A DNA stretch of 64,000 nt from Parabacteroides distasonis. GTDB taxonomy: Bacteria; Bacteroidota; Bacteroidia; Bacteroidales; Tannerellaceae. The stretch covers positions 62,001 through 126,000 of the forward strand of contig JAFBIR010000007.1 in NCBI GenBank assembly GCA_021531385.1. The letters are read 5' to 3'. The notes below the pieces were generated by a model. The model saw only the letters and a program-made list of their open reading frames with translations, did not search any database and was not told the origin of the DNA. The translations under genes were made by a program, and so were the position numbers. This document shows positions 18,324 through 27,272 of this stretch, piece by piece; the first letter of the stretch is position 1, and each line of letters opens with the position of its first letter.

Positions 18324-18331
18324 CAAAAATA
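18324..18331 (-). promoter_or_regulatory. -7 box for the glycosyltransferase gene
   Basis: Minus-strand TATTTTTG; it sits directly after the T-run of the preceding terminator. The -33 element is unclear. Confidence 0.5.
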
Positions 18332-18334
18332 AAA

Positions 18335-18366
18335 CAAAAAAAGGAGCGACTCGCAAAAGTCGCCCC
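18335..18366 (-). terminator. Intrinsic terminator of the EF-G-like gene
   Basis: On the minus strand, GGGGCGACT pairs with AGTCGCTCC (one wobble pair) across a 6-nt loop, followed by seven T residues. It starts 31 nt after the stop codon. Confidence 0.8.
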
Positions 18367-18396
18367 CTCAAAAATTAATGTTCAAAACCAAAAATA

Positions 18397-20553
18397 TTAT
18401 TCCTCGCTTTGAGATGCTTCGTAAGCCTTCAACAGCTTCTCCTGTACATCCGCAGGTACTAACTCGTAGCTTGCGAACTTCATGGTGAAGGAGGCACGAC
18501 CACCTGTGATAGAGCTCAAGGAGGTAGAGTAGTTAGACATCTCTTTCAAAGGTACTTTTGCCTGTAACTTCTCGATACCCTTCTCGCTGCTCATACCCAT
18601 GATCAACGCACGGCGACCTTGCAAGTCGCTCATGACATCGCCTAAGTAATCGGCCGGGACAGCCACCTCTACATCATATACTGGCTCCAAGATCTTCGGA
18701 CCTGCCTCTTTGAAGGCGGTACTGAATGCGTTACGACCTGCTAGCATGAAGGAGATCTCATTGCTATCTACCGGGTGCATCTTACCATCATAAACGCAGA
18801 TACGTACATCACGCGCATAAGAACCGGTCAACGGGCCTTGCTCCATACGAGACATGATACCTTTCAAGATAGCCGGTAAGAAGCGTGCGTCGATCGCACC
18901 ACCGACGATACAGTTGACAAATACCAACTTGCCACCCCAGTCGAGGTCAACCGTCTGCGTATCACGTACATTCATCTTGTACTCCTGACCACCGAAGCGA
19001 TAGCTGTCCGGGGCGGGCATTCCTTCGTAATAGGGCTCGATGATCAAATGAACCTCACCGAACTGACCTGCACCACCGGATTGCTTCTTGTGGCGATAAT
19101 CCGCACGAGCCGCCTTTGTAATGGTCTCGCGATAAGGAATCTTCGGCTCCATATACTCAATCGGCAACTTATCATTGTTCTCGATACGCCATTTCAACGT
19201 ACGCAGGTGGAACTCACCCTGACCCGATACGATGGTCTGCTTCAACTCTTTCGACTGCTCGATTACCCATGTCGGATCCTCCTCGCGCATACGCATCAAG
19301 ATTTCCATCATCTTCTCGGCATCTGCCTCGTTCTGCGGCTTGATCGCCCGACGGAACTTCGGATCCGGGTATTTGATGAAGTCGAAGCGATAGTCGCAAC
19401 CCTTGCCATTCAACGTGTTCCCACGACGAACATCTTTCAGTTTCACGGTTGCGCCAATGTCACCGGCTACCATCTCCGTCACCGGAATACGGTTCTGTCC
19501 GGCCATGGAGAAGATCTGTGCGATACGCTCTTTTGAGCCTCTATCGGCATTCGTCAAGTCGTCGCCCTCTTTCACTTTTCCTGATATCACCTTGAAATAG
19601 GAAACTTGGCCAATATGTGGCTCTACGGTTGTCTTGAAGAAGAAGAGACTGGTCGGGCCCTCTGCATCCGGTGTAACCTCTACACCCTCTGTAGTGATCA
19701 AGCGAGGCATCTTATCTGTACAAGGTACCACGTTGCCCAAGAACTCCAAGGTACGGCGCACGCACATATCGCGACCGGCGCATACACAGAAGACGGGGAA
19801 CATTCCGCGCGTTACCAAACCGGCACGGATACCGGCACGCATATCGTCCTCACTCAAAGCGCCCTCCTCGAAGAAACGCTCCATCAATACATCGTCATGC
19901 TCAGCGGCTGACTCCACCAAAGCCTGGTGCAGCTCCATCGCCTTGTCCATCTCCTCAGCGGGAATCTCCAATACGTCGGGCACACCACCTTCGGGTTTCC
20001 AACGATACATCTTCATTTTCAATACATCCACAACGGCATTGAAGGAACTACCGCAGGTAATCGGATATTGGATAGGCACGATCTTGCTACCCCAGCGATC
20101 TCTCAACTGTGCGATGGTACCCTCATAATCCGCCTTGTCATTATCCAGCTGGTTGACCACGAAGATCACCGGTTTGTGGAACTGCTCCGTGTAACGGAAT
20201 TGGTTGACCGTACCTACCTCCACACCGTATTGGGCATTCAAGACCATCAATGCGGTGTCTGTCACGTTCAATGCGGAAACCGCACCTCCGACGAAGTCAT
20301 CCGAACCCGGACAGTCGATGAAGTTCAGTTTGCGATCTTGCCACTCTACGCTGAAAACAGTTGAGAACACCGAGTAGCCATACTCTTTCTCAACGGGGAA
20401 ATAATCGCAGACGGTATTTCCAGCTTCCACCGTTCCGCGACGTTTTATCACTCCACCCTCGTAAAGCATCGCTTCTGCGAGAGTGGTTTTTCCACTGCCA
20501 GAACTTCCCAAGATAGAGATGTTCTTGATTTCGTTAGTTTGATAAACTTTCAT
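18397..20553 (-). CDS. Elongation factor G paralogue with degenerate GTPase motifs (EF-G2-like)
   Basis: A 718-residue protein with the complete EF-G domain order (G, II, III, IV, V), including the domain IV region with YRETITKAARADYRHKKQSG and GQFGEVHL. Its G domain departs from normal EF-G at each key site. The P-loop reads GSSGSGKT (residues 16-23) instead of AHIDAGKT. The switch I segment EKEYGYSV replaces EKERGITI. G3 reads DCPGSDD (80-86) instead of DTPGHVD, removing the catalytic histidine. G4 reads NQLD (134-137) instead of NKMD. Bacteroides EF-G2 proteins of this type have been reported to support translation without GTP hydrolysis during carbon limitation. The gene is monocistronic with its own promoter and terminator. 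Confidence 0.88.
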   Translation of the reverse strand: MKVYQTNEIKNISILGSSGSGKTTLAEAMLYEGGVIKRRGTVEAGNTVCDYFPVEKEYGYSVFSTVFSVEWQDRKLNFIDCPGSDDFVGGAVSALNVTDTALMVLNAQYGVEVGTVNQFRYTEQFHKPVIFVVNQLDNDKADYEGTIAQLRDRWGSKIVPIQYPITCGSSFNAVVDVLKMKMYRWKPEGGVPDVLEIPAEEMDKAMELHQALVESAAEHDDVLMERFFEEGALSEDDMRAGIRAGLVTRGMFPVFCVCAGRDMCVRRTLEFLGNVVPCTDKMPRLITTEGVEVTPDAEGPTSLFFFKTTVEPHIGQVSYFKVISGKVKEGDDLTNADRGSKERIAQIFSMAGQNRIPVTEMVAGDIGATVKLKDVRRGNTLNGKGCDYRFDFIKYPDPKFRRAIKPQNEADAEKMMEILMRMREEDPTWVIEQSKELKQTIVSGQGEFHLRTLKWRIENNDKLPIEYMEPKIPYRETITKAARADYRHKKQSGGAGQFGEVHLIIEPYYEGMPAPDSYRFGGQEYKMNVRDTQTVDLDWGGKLVFVNCIVGGAIDARFLPAILKGIMSRMEQGPLTGSYARDVRICVYDGKMHPVDSNEISFMLAGRNAFSTAFKEAGPKILEPVYDVEVAVPADYLGDVMSDLQGRRALIMGMSSEKGIEKLQAKVPLKEMSNYSTSLSSITGGRASFTMKFASYELVPADVQEKLLKAYEASQSEE

Positions 20554-20617
20554 GATATCAGGTATTTGTTTAGTTTGATAATCGTGTTAATTCTGTATGA
20601 TTGATAATCACGGGGCG

Positions 20618-20645
20618 CAAATTAGCCATTGTTAGCGACATAACC
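20618..20645 (-). promoter_or_regulatory. Promoter of the EF-G-like gene
   Basis: Minus-strand TTGG, then 19 nt, then TAATTTG (20618-20624) forms a plausible -33/-7 pair. It leaves a leader of about 60 nt before the ATG at 20553. Confidence 0.5.
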
Positions 20646-20720
20646 AATTTTTCGTGTCATGTTTGAGAACTATGTTGTGCAACAACCTATTCTGCTTGTG
20701 ACTAATTCGTCGAATATCCC

Positions 20721-20728
20721 TACCTTTG
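20721..20728 (+). promoter_or_regulatory. -7 box for hemW
   Basis: TACCTTTG fits TAnnTTTG, 30 nt before the hemW ATG. CTTG at 20695-20698 is a possible -33. Confidence 0.6.
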
Positions 20729-20757
20729 CGTACAGATATAAATAGGTCTTTACGAAA

Positions 20758-21885
20758 ATGGCAGGTCTCTACATTCATGTCCCTTTTTGTGCTAAGCGAT
20801 GCCTCTATTGCGATTTTTTCTCCAACACGGAAATGCGGTATAAAGCGCCCTATCTGGCCGCTCTCGTCCGAGAGATGGCTTTGCGAGCACCTTATCTTTC
20901 TGGAGAACCTATTGAGACCATCTATTTTGGAGGAGGCACACCCTCACAGCTCTCCGCCTCCGATTTCCAACTGCTTTTTGAGGCTATCCAGCGCTATTTC
21001 ACCCTCTCGTCCGATAGGGAGATCACCTTGGAGGCTAATCCTGACGACTTATCTCCTGCCTATATCCGCAGTTTACGCTCGCTTCCTTTCAACCGGCTTA
21101 GCATGGGCATCCAAAGTTTTCATGAGGATGATCTTCGTTTGCTTAACCGTCGCCATACCGCTGCCCAAGCGATAGAGGCCGTAGATCGTTGCCAGCAAGC
21201 CGGATTGACCAACCTCAGTATAGACCTGATCTATGGATTGCCTAACCAAACGGCGACAGCGTGGGAAGATAACCTTGCGCAGGCTTTGGCGCTCCAGGTT
21301 CCTCACCTCTCTGCCTATCACCTCACCTATGAGGAGGGGACCGCACTCTACCGCTTATGGAAGGAGGGGAAGGTGCAACCGGTAGAGGAGGAATTGAGTC
21401 TCACCCTGTTCAACACCCTGATCGATCGTCTGGCGGCAGCCGGTTATCAGCATTACGAGATCTCCAACTTTGCCAAACCGGGATGCTATTCCCGTCACAA
21501 CAGTAGCTACTGGACGGGAAAAGCCTATTTGGGTTTAGGCCCTTCGGCCCATTCCTATAACGGACAGGAGCGTACGTGGAATGTTGCCTCTTTACCTATA
21601 TATATTAAAGGTATAGAGGAGGGCGAACCCCAACTGGAGCGAGAAGTGTTGGATCTGCCTACCCGTTACAATGATTTTATCATTACCCGTCTCCGTACGC
21701 AATGGGGCATTGCCTGTGATGAACTGATTTCGTCGTTTGGCGAGAAGTGGCTGGCTTACTGCTTGAAACAGGCGGAACGAGCCCTTCGACAGGGGCTGTT
21801 GATCCATGAGGACGAACGTTTACGGTTGTCTCGTCAGGGGCTTTTCCTCTCTGATGGAGTCATGAGTGACCTGCTGTGGGTGTGA
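20758..21885 (+). CDS. hemW: Radical SAM heme chaperone HemW (coproporphyrinogen oxidase-like)
   Basis: A 375-residue cytoplasmic radical SAM protein. The 4Fe-4S cluster motif CxxxCxxC plus the extra cysteine lies in VPFCAKRCLYCDFF (about residues 7-20). Further marks are ETIYFGGGTPSQL, LEANPDD, RLSMGIQSF and the C-terminal HemN-like region NFAKPGCYSRHNSSYW. The short length and lack of the HemN N-terminal extension place it with HemW, which delivers heme to respiratory enzymes, rather than with true HemN. Its presence fits the heme-dependent frdC and cydAB genes of this window. Monocistronic. Confidence 0.9.
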   Translation: MAGLYIHVPFCAKRCLYCDFFSNTEMRYKAPYLAALVREMALRAPYLSGEPIETIYFGGGTPSQLSASDFQLLFEAIQRYFTLSSDREITLEANPDDLSPAYIRSLRSLPFNRLSMGIQSFHEDDLRLLNRRHTAAQAIEAVDRCQQAGLTNLSIDLIYGLPNQTATAWEDNLAQALALQVPHLSAYHLTYEEGTALYRLWKEGKVQPVEEELSLTLFNTLIDRLAAAGYQHYEISNFAKPGCYSRHNSSYWTGKAYLGLGPSAHSYNGQERTWNVASLPIYIKGIEEGEPQLEREVLDLPTRYNDFIITRLRTQWGIACDELISSFGEKWLAYCLKQAERALRQGLLIHEDERLRLSRQGLFLSDGVMSDLLWV

Positions 21886-21976
21886 TTTCGAACAAAACGG
21901 AGGGTTTCGGGGACGAAATTGAACCTAAAAGGTACGATTTCTGCACAATTTCACGATTTTTGAGAATAAAATCACC

Positions 21977-22004
21977 TTTGGTATTGAACTAATACATATA
22001 TTTG
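21977..22004 (+). promoter_or_regulatory. Near-consensus promoter for the zeta-like operon
   Basis: TTTG at 21977-21980 and TATATTTG at 21997-22004, 20 bp start to start, match the Bacteroides consensus closely. The GTG start follows 24 nt later. Confidence 0.75.
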
Positions 22005-22028
22005 CATCGTCAAAATAAATAACGAACA

Positions 22029-22601
22029 GTGCCATATTTGTATATAATATCAGGTTGCAACGGAGCCGGAAAGACAACAGCCTCCTTTACTATTCTGCCA
22101 GAAATGCTGAAGTGTAAAGAGTTTGTCAACTCTGACGAGATAGCTAAAGGACTCTCTCCTTTCAATGCGGACAGTATTGCCGTGGCTGTAGAAGCAAGCC
22201 GAATTATGTATAAGCGCATTAAAGAACTCATCAGCAATGGTGAGACGTTCGCTATGGAAACGACATTGGCTACCCGTTCGGTTGCGAACTTGATACGGGA
22301 AGCTCAAAGGGAAGGGTATTATGTAACATTGCTCTATTTTTGGCTGAATACGCCAGACTTAGCGGTGGAACGGGTCAAGATGCGGGTTGCCTCAGGAGGT
22401 CATAACATTCCGGAGCCCACGATTCGACGTAGATATGCGGCCGGCATCCATAACTTGTTTGAGTTGTATCTTCCTATCAGCGATTACTGGATGATCGCAG
22501 ACAATTCGATGTCTCCCATGGAGGTGATTGCCAAGGGATTCAAGAATGACAAGCGTGAGATTTACAAAGAAGAGATTTTTAGAAAACTTGAACAATCATG
22601 A
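22029..22601 (+). CDS. Zeta-toxin-like P-loop kinase (COG4185-type)
   Basis: A 190-residue protein beginning with a GTG codon directly before a P-loop: IISGCNGAGKTT (residues 6-17). Downstream features include NSDEIAKGLSPFN, ETFAMETTLATRS and LYFWLNTPDLAVERVKMRV, in the order found in zeta toxins and related ATPases. Zeta toxins phosphorylate UDP-GlcNAc, but chromosomal relatives like this one often lack proof of toxicity. No epsilon-type antitoxin precedes it; instead a 55-residue gene overlaps its stop by 4 bp. A strong promoter lies just upstream. The P-loop and downstream acidic motif are intact. Confidence 0.82.
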   Translation: MPYLYIISGCNGAGKTTASFTILPEMLKCKEFVNSDEIAKGLSPFNADSIAVAVEASRIMYKRIKELISNGETFAMETTLATRSVANLIREAQREGYYVTLLYFWLNTPDLAVERVKMRVASGGHNIPEPTIRRRYAAGIHNLFELYLPISDYWMIADNSMSPMEVIAKGFKNDKREIYKEEIFRKLEQS

Positions 22602-22765
22602 ACGAGCAACAAGTTAGAGAATTTGAAGAAAATATTGTAAAGGGCGCAAATCTGGCGTTTCAACGCTTGGTGAGCCAAAAGAAAAAAGAGGACGGCGAAT
22701 TGGTGTTCTCTCGCAACGGTCATGTGTTCAGGGTAAAAGCTGCTGATTTGGATCAAATTTACTAA
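22598..22765 (+). CDS. 55-residue protein translationally coupled to the zeta-like kinase
   Basis: A small gene whose ATG overlaps the stop of the kinase in an ATGA junction. The protein begins MNEQQVREFEENIVKG, has an amphipathic helical N-terminal half and a basic KKKEDGE turn, then two likely strands (LVFSRNGHVFRVKAADL). It has no signal peptide or membrane segment. No family recognised. The coupling suggests a partner of the kinase, for example an antitoxin or inhibitor, but this is inference from position only. It is followed by two hairpin terminators. Confidence 0.65.
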   Translation: MNEQQVREFEENIVKGANLAFQRLVSQKKKEDGELVFSRNGHVFRVKAADLDQIY

Positions 22766-22786
22766 TCTCTTTTTATTAAAGATACA

Positions 22787-22834
22787 AAAAGGAGACCGCC
22801 ATCCCACCTGTTGGGAGTTTGGAGGTCTCCTTTT
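22787..22834 (+). terminator. Intrinsic terminator of the zeta-like operon
   Basis: AAAAGGAGACC (22787-22797) pairs perfectly with GGTCTCCTTTT (22824-22834), with a CCCA/TGGG inner pairing. Confidence 0.85.
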
Positions 22835-22893
22835 CTTGCATATACTCAACTCACACTTTTTGTCTCTTCTCTCTTTTAATAGGGATAAAGATA

Positions 22894-22931
22894 AGGCGGA
22901 GCAGTTACATCTCCGCCTACTCATTTTTTTG
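22894..22931 (+). terminator. Second hairpin terminator, possibly bidirectional
   Basis: AGGCGGAG (22894-22901) pairs with CTCCGCCT (22911-22918) and is followed by a T-run on the plus strand. It also lies beyond the stop of the convergent DUF3836 gene. Confidence 0.65.
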
Positions 22932-22955
22932 AAAGTCTAAAATTTAAAGTATGTA

Positions 22956-23363
22956 TTATGAGAAAATTTCCTCGTAATTATCTTCCGGAATAACCATTTC
23001 CTGAATGTTCAAGGTATAGGTTTTCTTCTTTGTGTCCCACATGCCATAATGGGTGTGGATCTGACCGTCCTCGCTGTATTGATACTGAATCTGGTAGAAA
23101 GGAGTCCACTCATCTTTAGCACCATTCCAGCGATAAGCTGTCTTCTCTGATACCTTGCCATCGTTGTTATATTGGAATTCGTAGCGAACCTGTTTGTTCA
23201 ACAAGCCATCCTCTTGTAAATAGACCACTTTAGAAACGATCTTGCCATTCTCCTCCTTGGTGTCATACAAATAGTCCTTCGGAGCAACAGCGCTTACTGC
23301 AAAGCTGCAGAGGAAAGTAAAGATCAGCGCCATGATACCTTTACCTGCAAATGTTGTTTTCAT
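22956..23363 (-). CDS. DUF3836-like secreted protein
   Basis: A 135-residue exported protein. A signal peptide (IMALIFTFLCSFAVSAVA, about residues 10-27) is followed by a repetitive beta-rich body: short strands of the type GKIVSKVVYLQED, QVRYEFQYNNDGKVSEKTAY, FYQIQYQYSEDGQI. These resemble YD/RHS-like repeat strands and the Bacteroides DUF3836 family, whose function is unknown. A promoter (TACTTTG read on the minus strand, 23406-23412, with TTTG 24 nt upstream) precedes it. Monocistronic. Confidence 0.75.
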   Translation of the reverse strand: MKTTFAGKGIMALIFTFLCSFAVSAVAPKDYLYDTKEENGKIVSKVVYLQEDGLLNKQVRYEFQYNNDGKVSEKTAYRWNGAKDEWTPFYQIQYQYSEDGQIHTHYGMWDTKKKTYTLNIQEMVIPEDNYEEIFS

Positions 23364-23405
23364 ATTATTACTTTTAAGAGGTTCAACAATTATTTTTTAG
23401 TACCA

Positions 23406-23412
23406 CAAAGTA
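23406..23412 (-). promoter_or_regulatory. -7 box for the DUF3836 gene
   Basis: Minus-strand TACTTTG, with TTTG about 24 nt upstream, 43 nt before the ATG. Confidence 0.5.
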
Positions 23413-23620
23413 AGCGCGTTTTCTGGGAATAACAAAATCCAGAACTAACATTTTGTCAGCGTAATCACATTATTTAACGCTACATGTTTCGCAATTATGT
23501 TGAATAACATGCGTATTTTGGAAGAATCGGAGTCGTTTTGTTATTCTATCGAGGTTTAATCTCCTTCCTTTTTCTGCGGCATTCGGGTTAAGCTGACAAA
23601 TTGTAATCAAAATGGTCCTT

Positions 23621-24298
23621 TTATACGCTCCCGAGATAGTCATCGACCGTATAGTTCAAAAAACGGTTGAAAGGCTGCAGCAACGCAAAGATTGTGGCGG
23701 TTTGCTCCAACCAATCCGGTTGCGAGAAGAACGCCTCCGATTGTTGCGTCACGACGCAAAAATCTTTATGTCGCAAGATGTCGCCATGTGGGGTGTCCGT
23801 GGGATAGCCGGTAGGCATTCGTTTTAGGCTCTCGCCCTCCAATCCGGGGAAATAACGCTTGAATGCGGGCTGCTCCATGATCGCTACAAACTCCTCCATA
23901 TGGTCGTAAATATCCCGGCGCAACTGTTTCAGCAGGGGAGGGGCAGGGCACCAAACGCCACCCGAAAGCATACAGCGTTCAGGCTCCAGATGCAGGTAAT
24001 AGCCTCCTCGAAGGCTGCCTCTTCCACCCAGGGCGATATAGGCGGCAAAATGATTCTTGTAGGGAGTCTTGTCAGGCGAGAAACGAATGTCTCGATAGAT
24101 ACGATAAAGGCAATTCTTCGCCTCCAATCCGGTGATCTCCGAATCAAAAAGCGAGATTCGATGGATGAGTTGCTGCACCTCGTCTGTGAAGGCTTGGCGC
24201 AACTGATCATATTCTGCCTTGTGGGCTTGAAACCATTCCCGATGATTGTTCGCGCTCAGCGCTTTCAGGAAAGAAAGGATTTGTTCATTCGTGTGCAT
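23621..24298 (-). CDS. DUF2461 family protein
   Basis: A 225-residue protein of the DUF2461 family. It opens QILSFLKALSANNHREWFQAHK, then shows RDIRFSPDKTPYKNHFAAYI and the glycine-rich YYLHLEPERCMLSGGVW. All are family landmarks, and the length matches. Function unknown; no signal peptide or membrane segment. A good -7 box (TATATTTG on the minus strand, 24370-24377) lies about 72 nt upstream. Monocistronic; the 257 bp to the DUF3836 start hold only that gene's promoter. Confidence 0.88.
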   Translation of the reverse strand: MHTNEQILSFLKALSANNHREWFQAHKAEYDQLRQAFTDEVQQLIHRISLFDSEITGLEAKNCLYRIYRDIRFSPDKTPYKNHFAAYIALGGRGSLRGGYYLHLEPERCMLSGGVWCPAPPLLKQLRRDIYDHMEEFVAIMEQPAFKRYFPGLEGESLKRMPTGYPTDTPHGDILRHKDFCVVTQQSEAFFSQPDWLEQTATIFALLQPFNRFLNYTVDDYLGSV

Positions 24299-24369
24299 TT
24301 GTCTTCGTTTATCCTATTTATATATATGGTAAGAAATAGGCATGAGCCCTCTTTACCGGTTCGTTGACG

Positions 24370-24377
24370 CAAATATA
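24370..24377 (-). promoter_or_regulatory. -7 box for the DUF2461 gene
   Basis: Minus-strand TATATTTG, exact TAnnTTTG; no clear -33. Confidence 0.55.
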
Positions 24378-24487
24378 GAGGGCGCACGCAAAAAACAAAT
24401 TCGTAGGCTGTTAAATTACACTAACTCATTGTGCGGAACGTGCGAATACCCGAAGCTATTTTTCAAACAGAATAATCTTTCAAATCG

Positions 24488-24519
24488 TTTGCGCAATAAG
24501 TGGATTTAGCATACCTTTG
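24488..24519 (+). promoter_or_regulatory. Promoter of the frdCAB operon
   Basis: TTTG at 24488-24491 and TACCTTTG at 24512-24519. The leader to the frdC ATG is about 60 nt and A/T-rich. Confidence 0.65.
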
Positions 24520-24585
24520 CGAAGCGAATATTAAATTCCAATAGCGAAATCATTAATACAATTAAATAACTTAAATTCTAATCTT

Positions 24586-25260
24586 ATGTGGTTACTTAAT
24601 TCTTCTATCGGAAGGAAGCTGATCATGAGTGTTTCGGGTCTCTTCCTGATCCTTTTCCTACTGTTCCACTTGTGTATGAATGTGGCAGCGGTATTCTCCG
24701 GCGAGGCCTACAACACGGTTTGTGGCTTGTTGGGTTCTAACTGGTACGCTGTAGCTGGTACACTTGTTTTGGCTGCTGGTGTAGTTGTTCACTTCGTGTA
24801 TGCGATCATGCTGACATTGCAGAATCGCAAGGCGCGTGGTAACGACCGTTATGCGTTGAACGCACGTCCGAAGGGCGTCACTTGGGCTTCGCAGAACATG
24901 CTCGTGTTGGGTGCGATCGTGATCATTGGTATGATCCTGCACTTCTCGCAGTTCTGGTACAACATGATGTTTGCTGAGTTGGCAGGCGTTCATGGTGACA
25001 TCAATCCGCAGGATGGTGCGGCGTTCATCAACTTCTATTTCCAAGGCAATATCGTAAACACGGTGTTGTATTTGGTATGGTTTGCCGCTTTATGGTTCCA
25101 CTTGACTCACGGCTTCTGGTCTGCGATCCAGACATTGGGTTGGAACAACAATTTGTGGATGGGCCGTCTGGAGTGTATCTCTAAGTGGGTCGCTACAATC
25201 ATCTGTGGTGCCTTCGCTATCATCACGATCATTTTCTTCATCAACGGTGTTGGTGCATAA
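24586..25260 (+). CDS. frdC: Fumarate reductase / succinate dehydrogenase cytochrome b subunit
   Basis: The di-heme membrane anchor of a B-type quinol:fumarate reductase, 224 residues with five transmembrane helices. Histidines for the two hemes sit in LFHLCMNVAA (helix 1), VVHFVYAIML, ILHFSQFWYN and FHLTHGFWSAIQTLG. The protein begins MWLLNSSIGRKLIMSVSGL, typical of the Bacteroidetes family. It transfers electrons between menaquinol and FrdB, and is essential for anaerobic energy conservation and succinate production in this group. First gene of frdC-frdA-frdB. Codon use is that of a highly expressed gene. Confidence 0.94.
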   Translation: MWLLNSSIGRKLIMSVSGLFLILFLLFHLCMNVAAVFSGEAYNTVCGLLGSNWYAVAGTLVLAAGVVVHFVYAIMLTLQNRKARGNDRYALNARPKGVTWASQNMLVLGAIVIIGMILHFSQFWYNMMFAELAGVHGDINPQDGAAFINFYFQGNIVNTVLYLVWFAALWFHLTHGFWSAIQTLGWNNNLWMGRLECISKWVATIICGAFAIITIIFFINGVGA

Positions 25261-25305
25261 GCCGGTTTGGTAATTACTCACATGAAAATTTGAAAATCAA
25301 TCATT

Positions 25306-27249
25306 ATGGCTGAAATTAATTCAAAGATCCCTCAAGGCCCGTTGGCTGAGAAGTGGAAAAATTATAAAGATCATCAGAAACTGGTGAATCCCGCAAACAA
25401 GCGTCGTTTGGACATCATCGTGGTCGGAACAGGTTTGGCCGGTGCTTCGGCTGCTGCCTCTTTGGCTGAGATGGGATTCAATGTGTTGAACTTCTGTATC
25501 CAAGACTCTCCGCGTCGTGCGCACTCTATCGCTGCACAGGGTGGTATCAACGCGGCTAAGAACTATCAGAACGATGGTGACTCTGTTTACCGTTTGTTCT
25601 ATGATACGATCAAGGGTGGTGACTATCGTGCACGCGAGGCTAACGTTTATCGTTTGGCTGAGGTGTCTAACAACATCATCGACCAGTGCGTGGCACAGGG
25701 TGTTCCTTTCGCACGTGAGTATGGTGGTTTGCTCGACAACCGTTCATTCGGTGGTGCTCAGGTATCACGTACGTTCTACGCCCGTGGCCAGACGGGTCAG
25801 CAGCTGTTGTTAGGTGCTTACTCTGCATTAAGCCGTCAGATCGGTAAGGGCAAGGTGAAGATGTACACCCGTCACGAGATGTTGGACGTTGTCAAGGTCG
25901 ATGGTCGTGCGCGTGGTATCATCACACGTAACTTGATCACAGGTAAGCTGGAGCGTTACGCCGCTCATGCCGTGGTTGTCGCAACCGGTGGTTATGTGAA
26001 TACCTTCTTCTTGTCAACCAACGCTATGGCCTCTAATGGTTCAGCTGCATGGCAGTGCTATAAGAAGGGTGCTTACTTCGCAAATCCCTGTATGGTACAG
26101 ATCCACCCGACCTGTATTCCGGTGAAGGGCGACTTCCAATCTAAGTTGACTTTGATGTCTGAGTCTTTGCGTAACGATGGCCGTATCTGGGTTCCGAAGA
26201 AGTTGGAGGATGCGAAGGCTTTGCAGGCTGGTACGAAGAAGGGTAAGGACATCCCCGAGGAGGATCGCGACTACTATTTGGAGCGTCGTTATCCGGCATT
26301 CGGTAACTTGGTACCGCGTGACGTGGCTTCACGTGCCGCTAAGGAGCGTTGTGACGCAGGTTACGGTGTGAACAACACAGGTTTGGCTGTCTTCTTGGAT
26401 TTCTCTGACGCGATCAACCGTCTGGGTAAAGAGGTGGTTAAGCAGAAATATGGTAACTTGTTCGATATGTACGAGGAGATCACCAATGACAACCCGTATG
26501 AGACACCAATGATGATCTATCCGGCATTGCACTACTCTATGGGTGGTCTGTGGGTTGATTATGAGTTGATGACTTCTGTTCCTGGTTTGTTCGCGATCGG
26601 TGAGGCTAACTTCTCTGACCACGGTGCGAACCGTTTGGGTGCATCTGCGTTGATGCAAGGTTTGGCTGATGGTTACTTCGTATTGCCTTACACCATCCAG
26701 AACTACTTGTCTGACCAGATTCAGGTGCCGCGTTTCAGCACAGAGTTGCCTGAGTTCGCTGAGGCAGAGAAGGCTATCCAAGATCGCATCAATAAGTTGA
26801 TGAGCATCAAGGGTAAGGAGACGGTCGATACCATCCATCGTAAGTTGGGTCACATCATGTGGGAGCACATCGGTATGGCACGCGACGCGAAGGGCTTGCA
26901 GGAGGCTATCGCTAAGCTGAAGGAGTTGAAGAAGGAGTTCTGGAGCAATGTATTTATCCCCGGCCAGGCTGTTGATCAGAACGTGGAGTTGGAGAAGGCA
27001 TTGCGTTTGGCTGACTTCATCGAGATCGGTACTTTGATGGCTCACGACGCGTTGGATCGTGCGGAGTCTTGCGGTGGTCACTTCCGTACAGAGCACCAGA
27101 CAGAGGAGGGTGAGGCACTCCGTCATGACGATAAGTTCATGTATGTATCTTGCTGGGAGTATCAGGGTGACGACAAGGATCCGGTGATGCTGAAAGAGCC
27201 GCTGAATTATGAGTTTGTCGTTCCGCAGACACGTAACTACAAGAAGTAA
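25306..27249 (+). CDS. frdA: Fumarate reductase / succinate dehydrogenase flavoprotein subunit
   Basis: The catalytic flavoprotein, 647 residues, interconverting fumarate and succinate at the cytoplasmic face. The FAD-binding Rossmann motif [21 protein letters not shown] (from about residue 37) is followed by the histidine for covalent FAD attachment in [28 protein letters not shown] and [20 protein letters not shown] complete the active-site region. The C-terminal helical domain is complete. The strong codon bias (almost uniform GGT, CGT, AAC) signals high expression. Follows frdC by 45 bp. Confidence 0.96.
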   Translation: MAEINSKIPQGPLAEKWKNYKDHQKLVNPANKRRLDIIVVGTGLAGASAAASLAEMGFNVLNFCIQDSPRRAHSIAAQGGINAAKNYQNDGDSVYRLFYDTIKGGDYRAREANVYRLAEVSNNIIDQCVAQGVPFAREYGGLLDNRSFGGAQVSRTFYARGQTGQQLLLGAYSALSRQIGKGKVKMYTRHEMLDVVKVDGRARGIITRNLITGKLERYAAHAVVVATGGYVNTFFLSTNAMASNGSAAWQCYKKGAYFANPCMVQIHPTCIPVKGDFQSKLTLMSESLRNDGRIWVPKKLEDAKALQAGTKKGKDIPEEDRDYYLERRYPAFGNLVPRDVASRAAKERCDAGYGVNNTGLAVFLDFSDAINRLGKEVVKQKYGNLFDMYEEITNDNPYETPMMIYPALHYSMGGLWVDYELMTSVPGLFAIGEANFSDHGANRLGASALMQGLADGYFVLPYTIQNYLSDQIQVPRFSTELPEFAEAEKAIQDRINKLMSIKGKETVDTIHRKLGHIMWEHIGMARDAKGLQEAIAKLKELKKEFWSNVFIPGQAVDQNVELEKALRLADFIEIGTLMAHDALDRAESCGGHFRTEHQTEEGEALRHDDKFMYVSCWEYQGDDKDPVMLKEPLNYEFVVPQTRNYKK

Positions 27250-27272
27250 TCAACTACAAAAATTAGAATCAA

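Noticed and set aside
26329-27126. Minus-strand open frame of 265 codons
   Set aside because: Antisense to frdA; leucine/valine/threonine-rich translation produced by the frdA codon bias.
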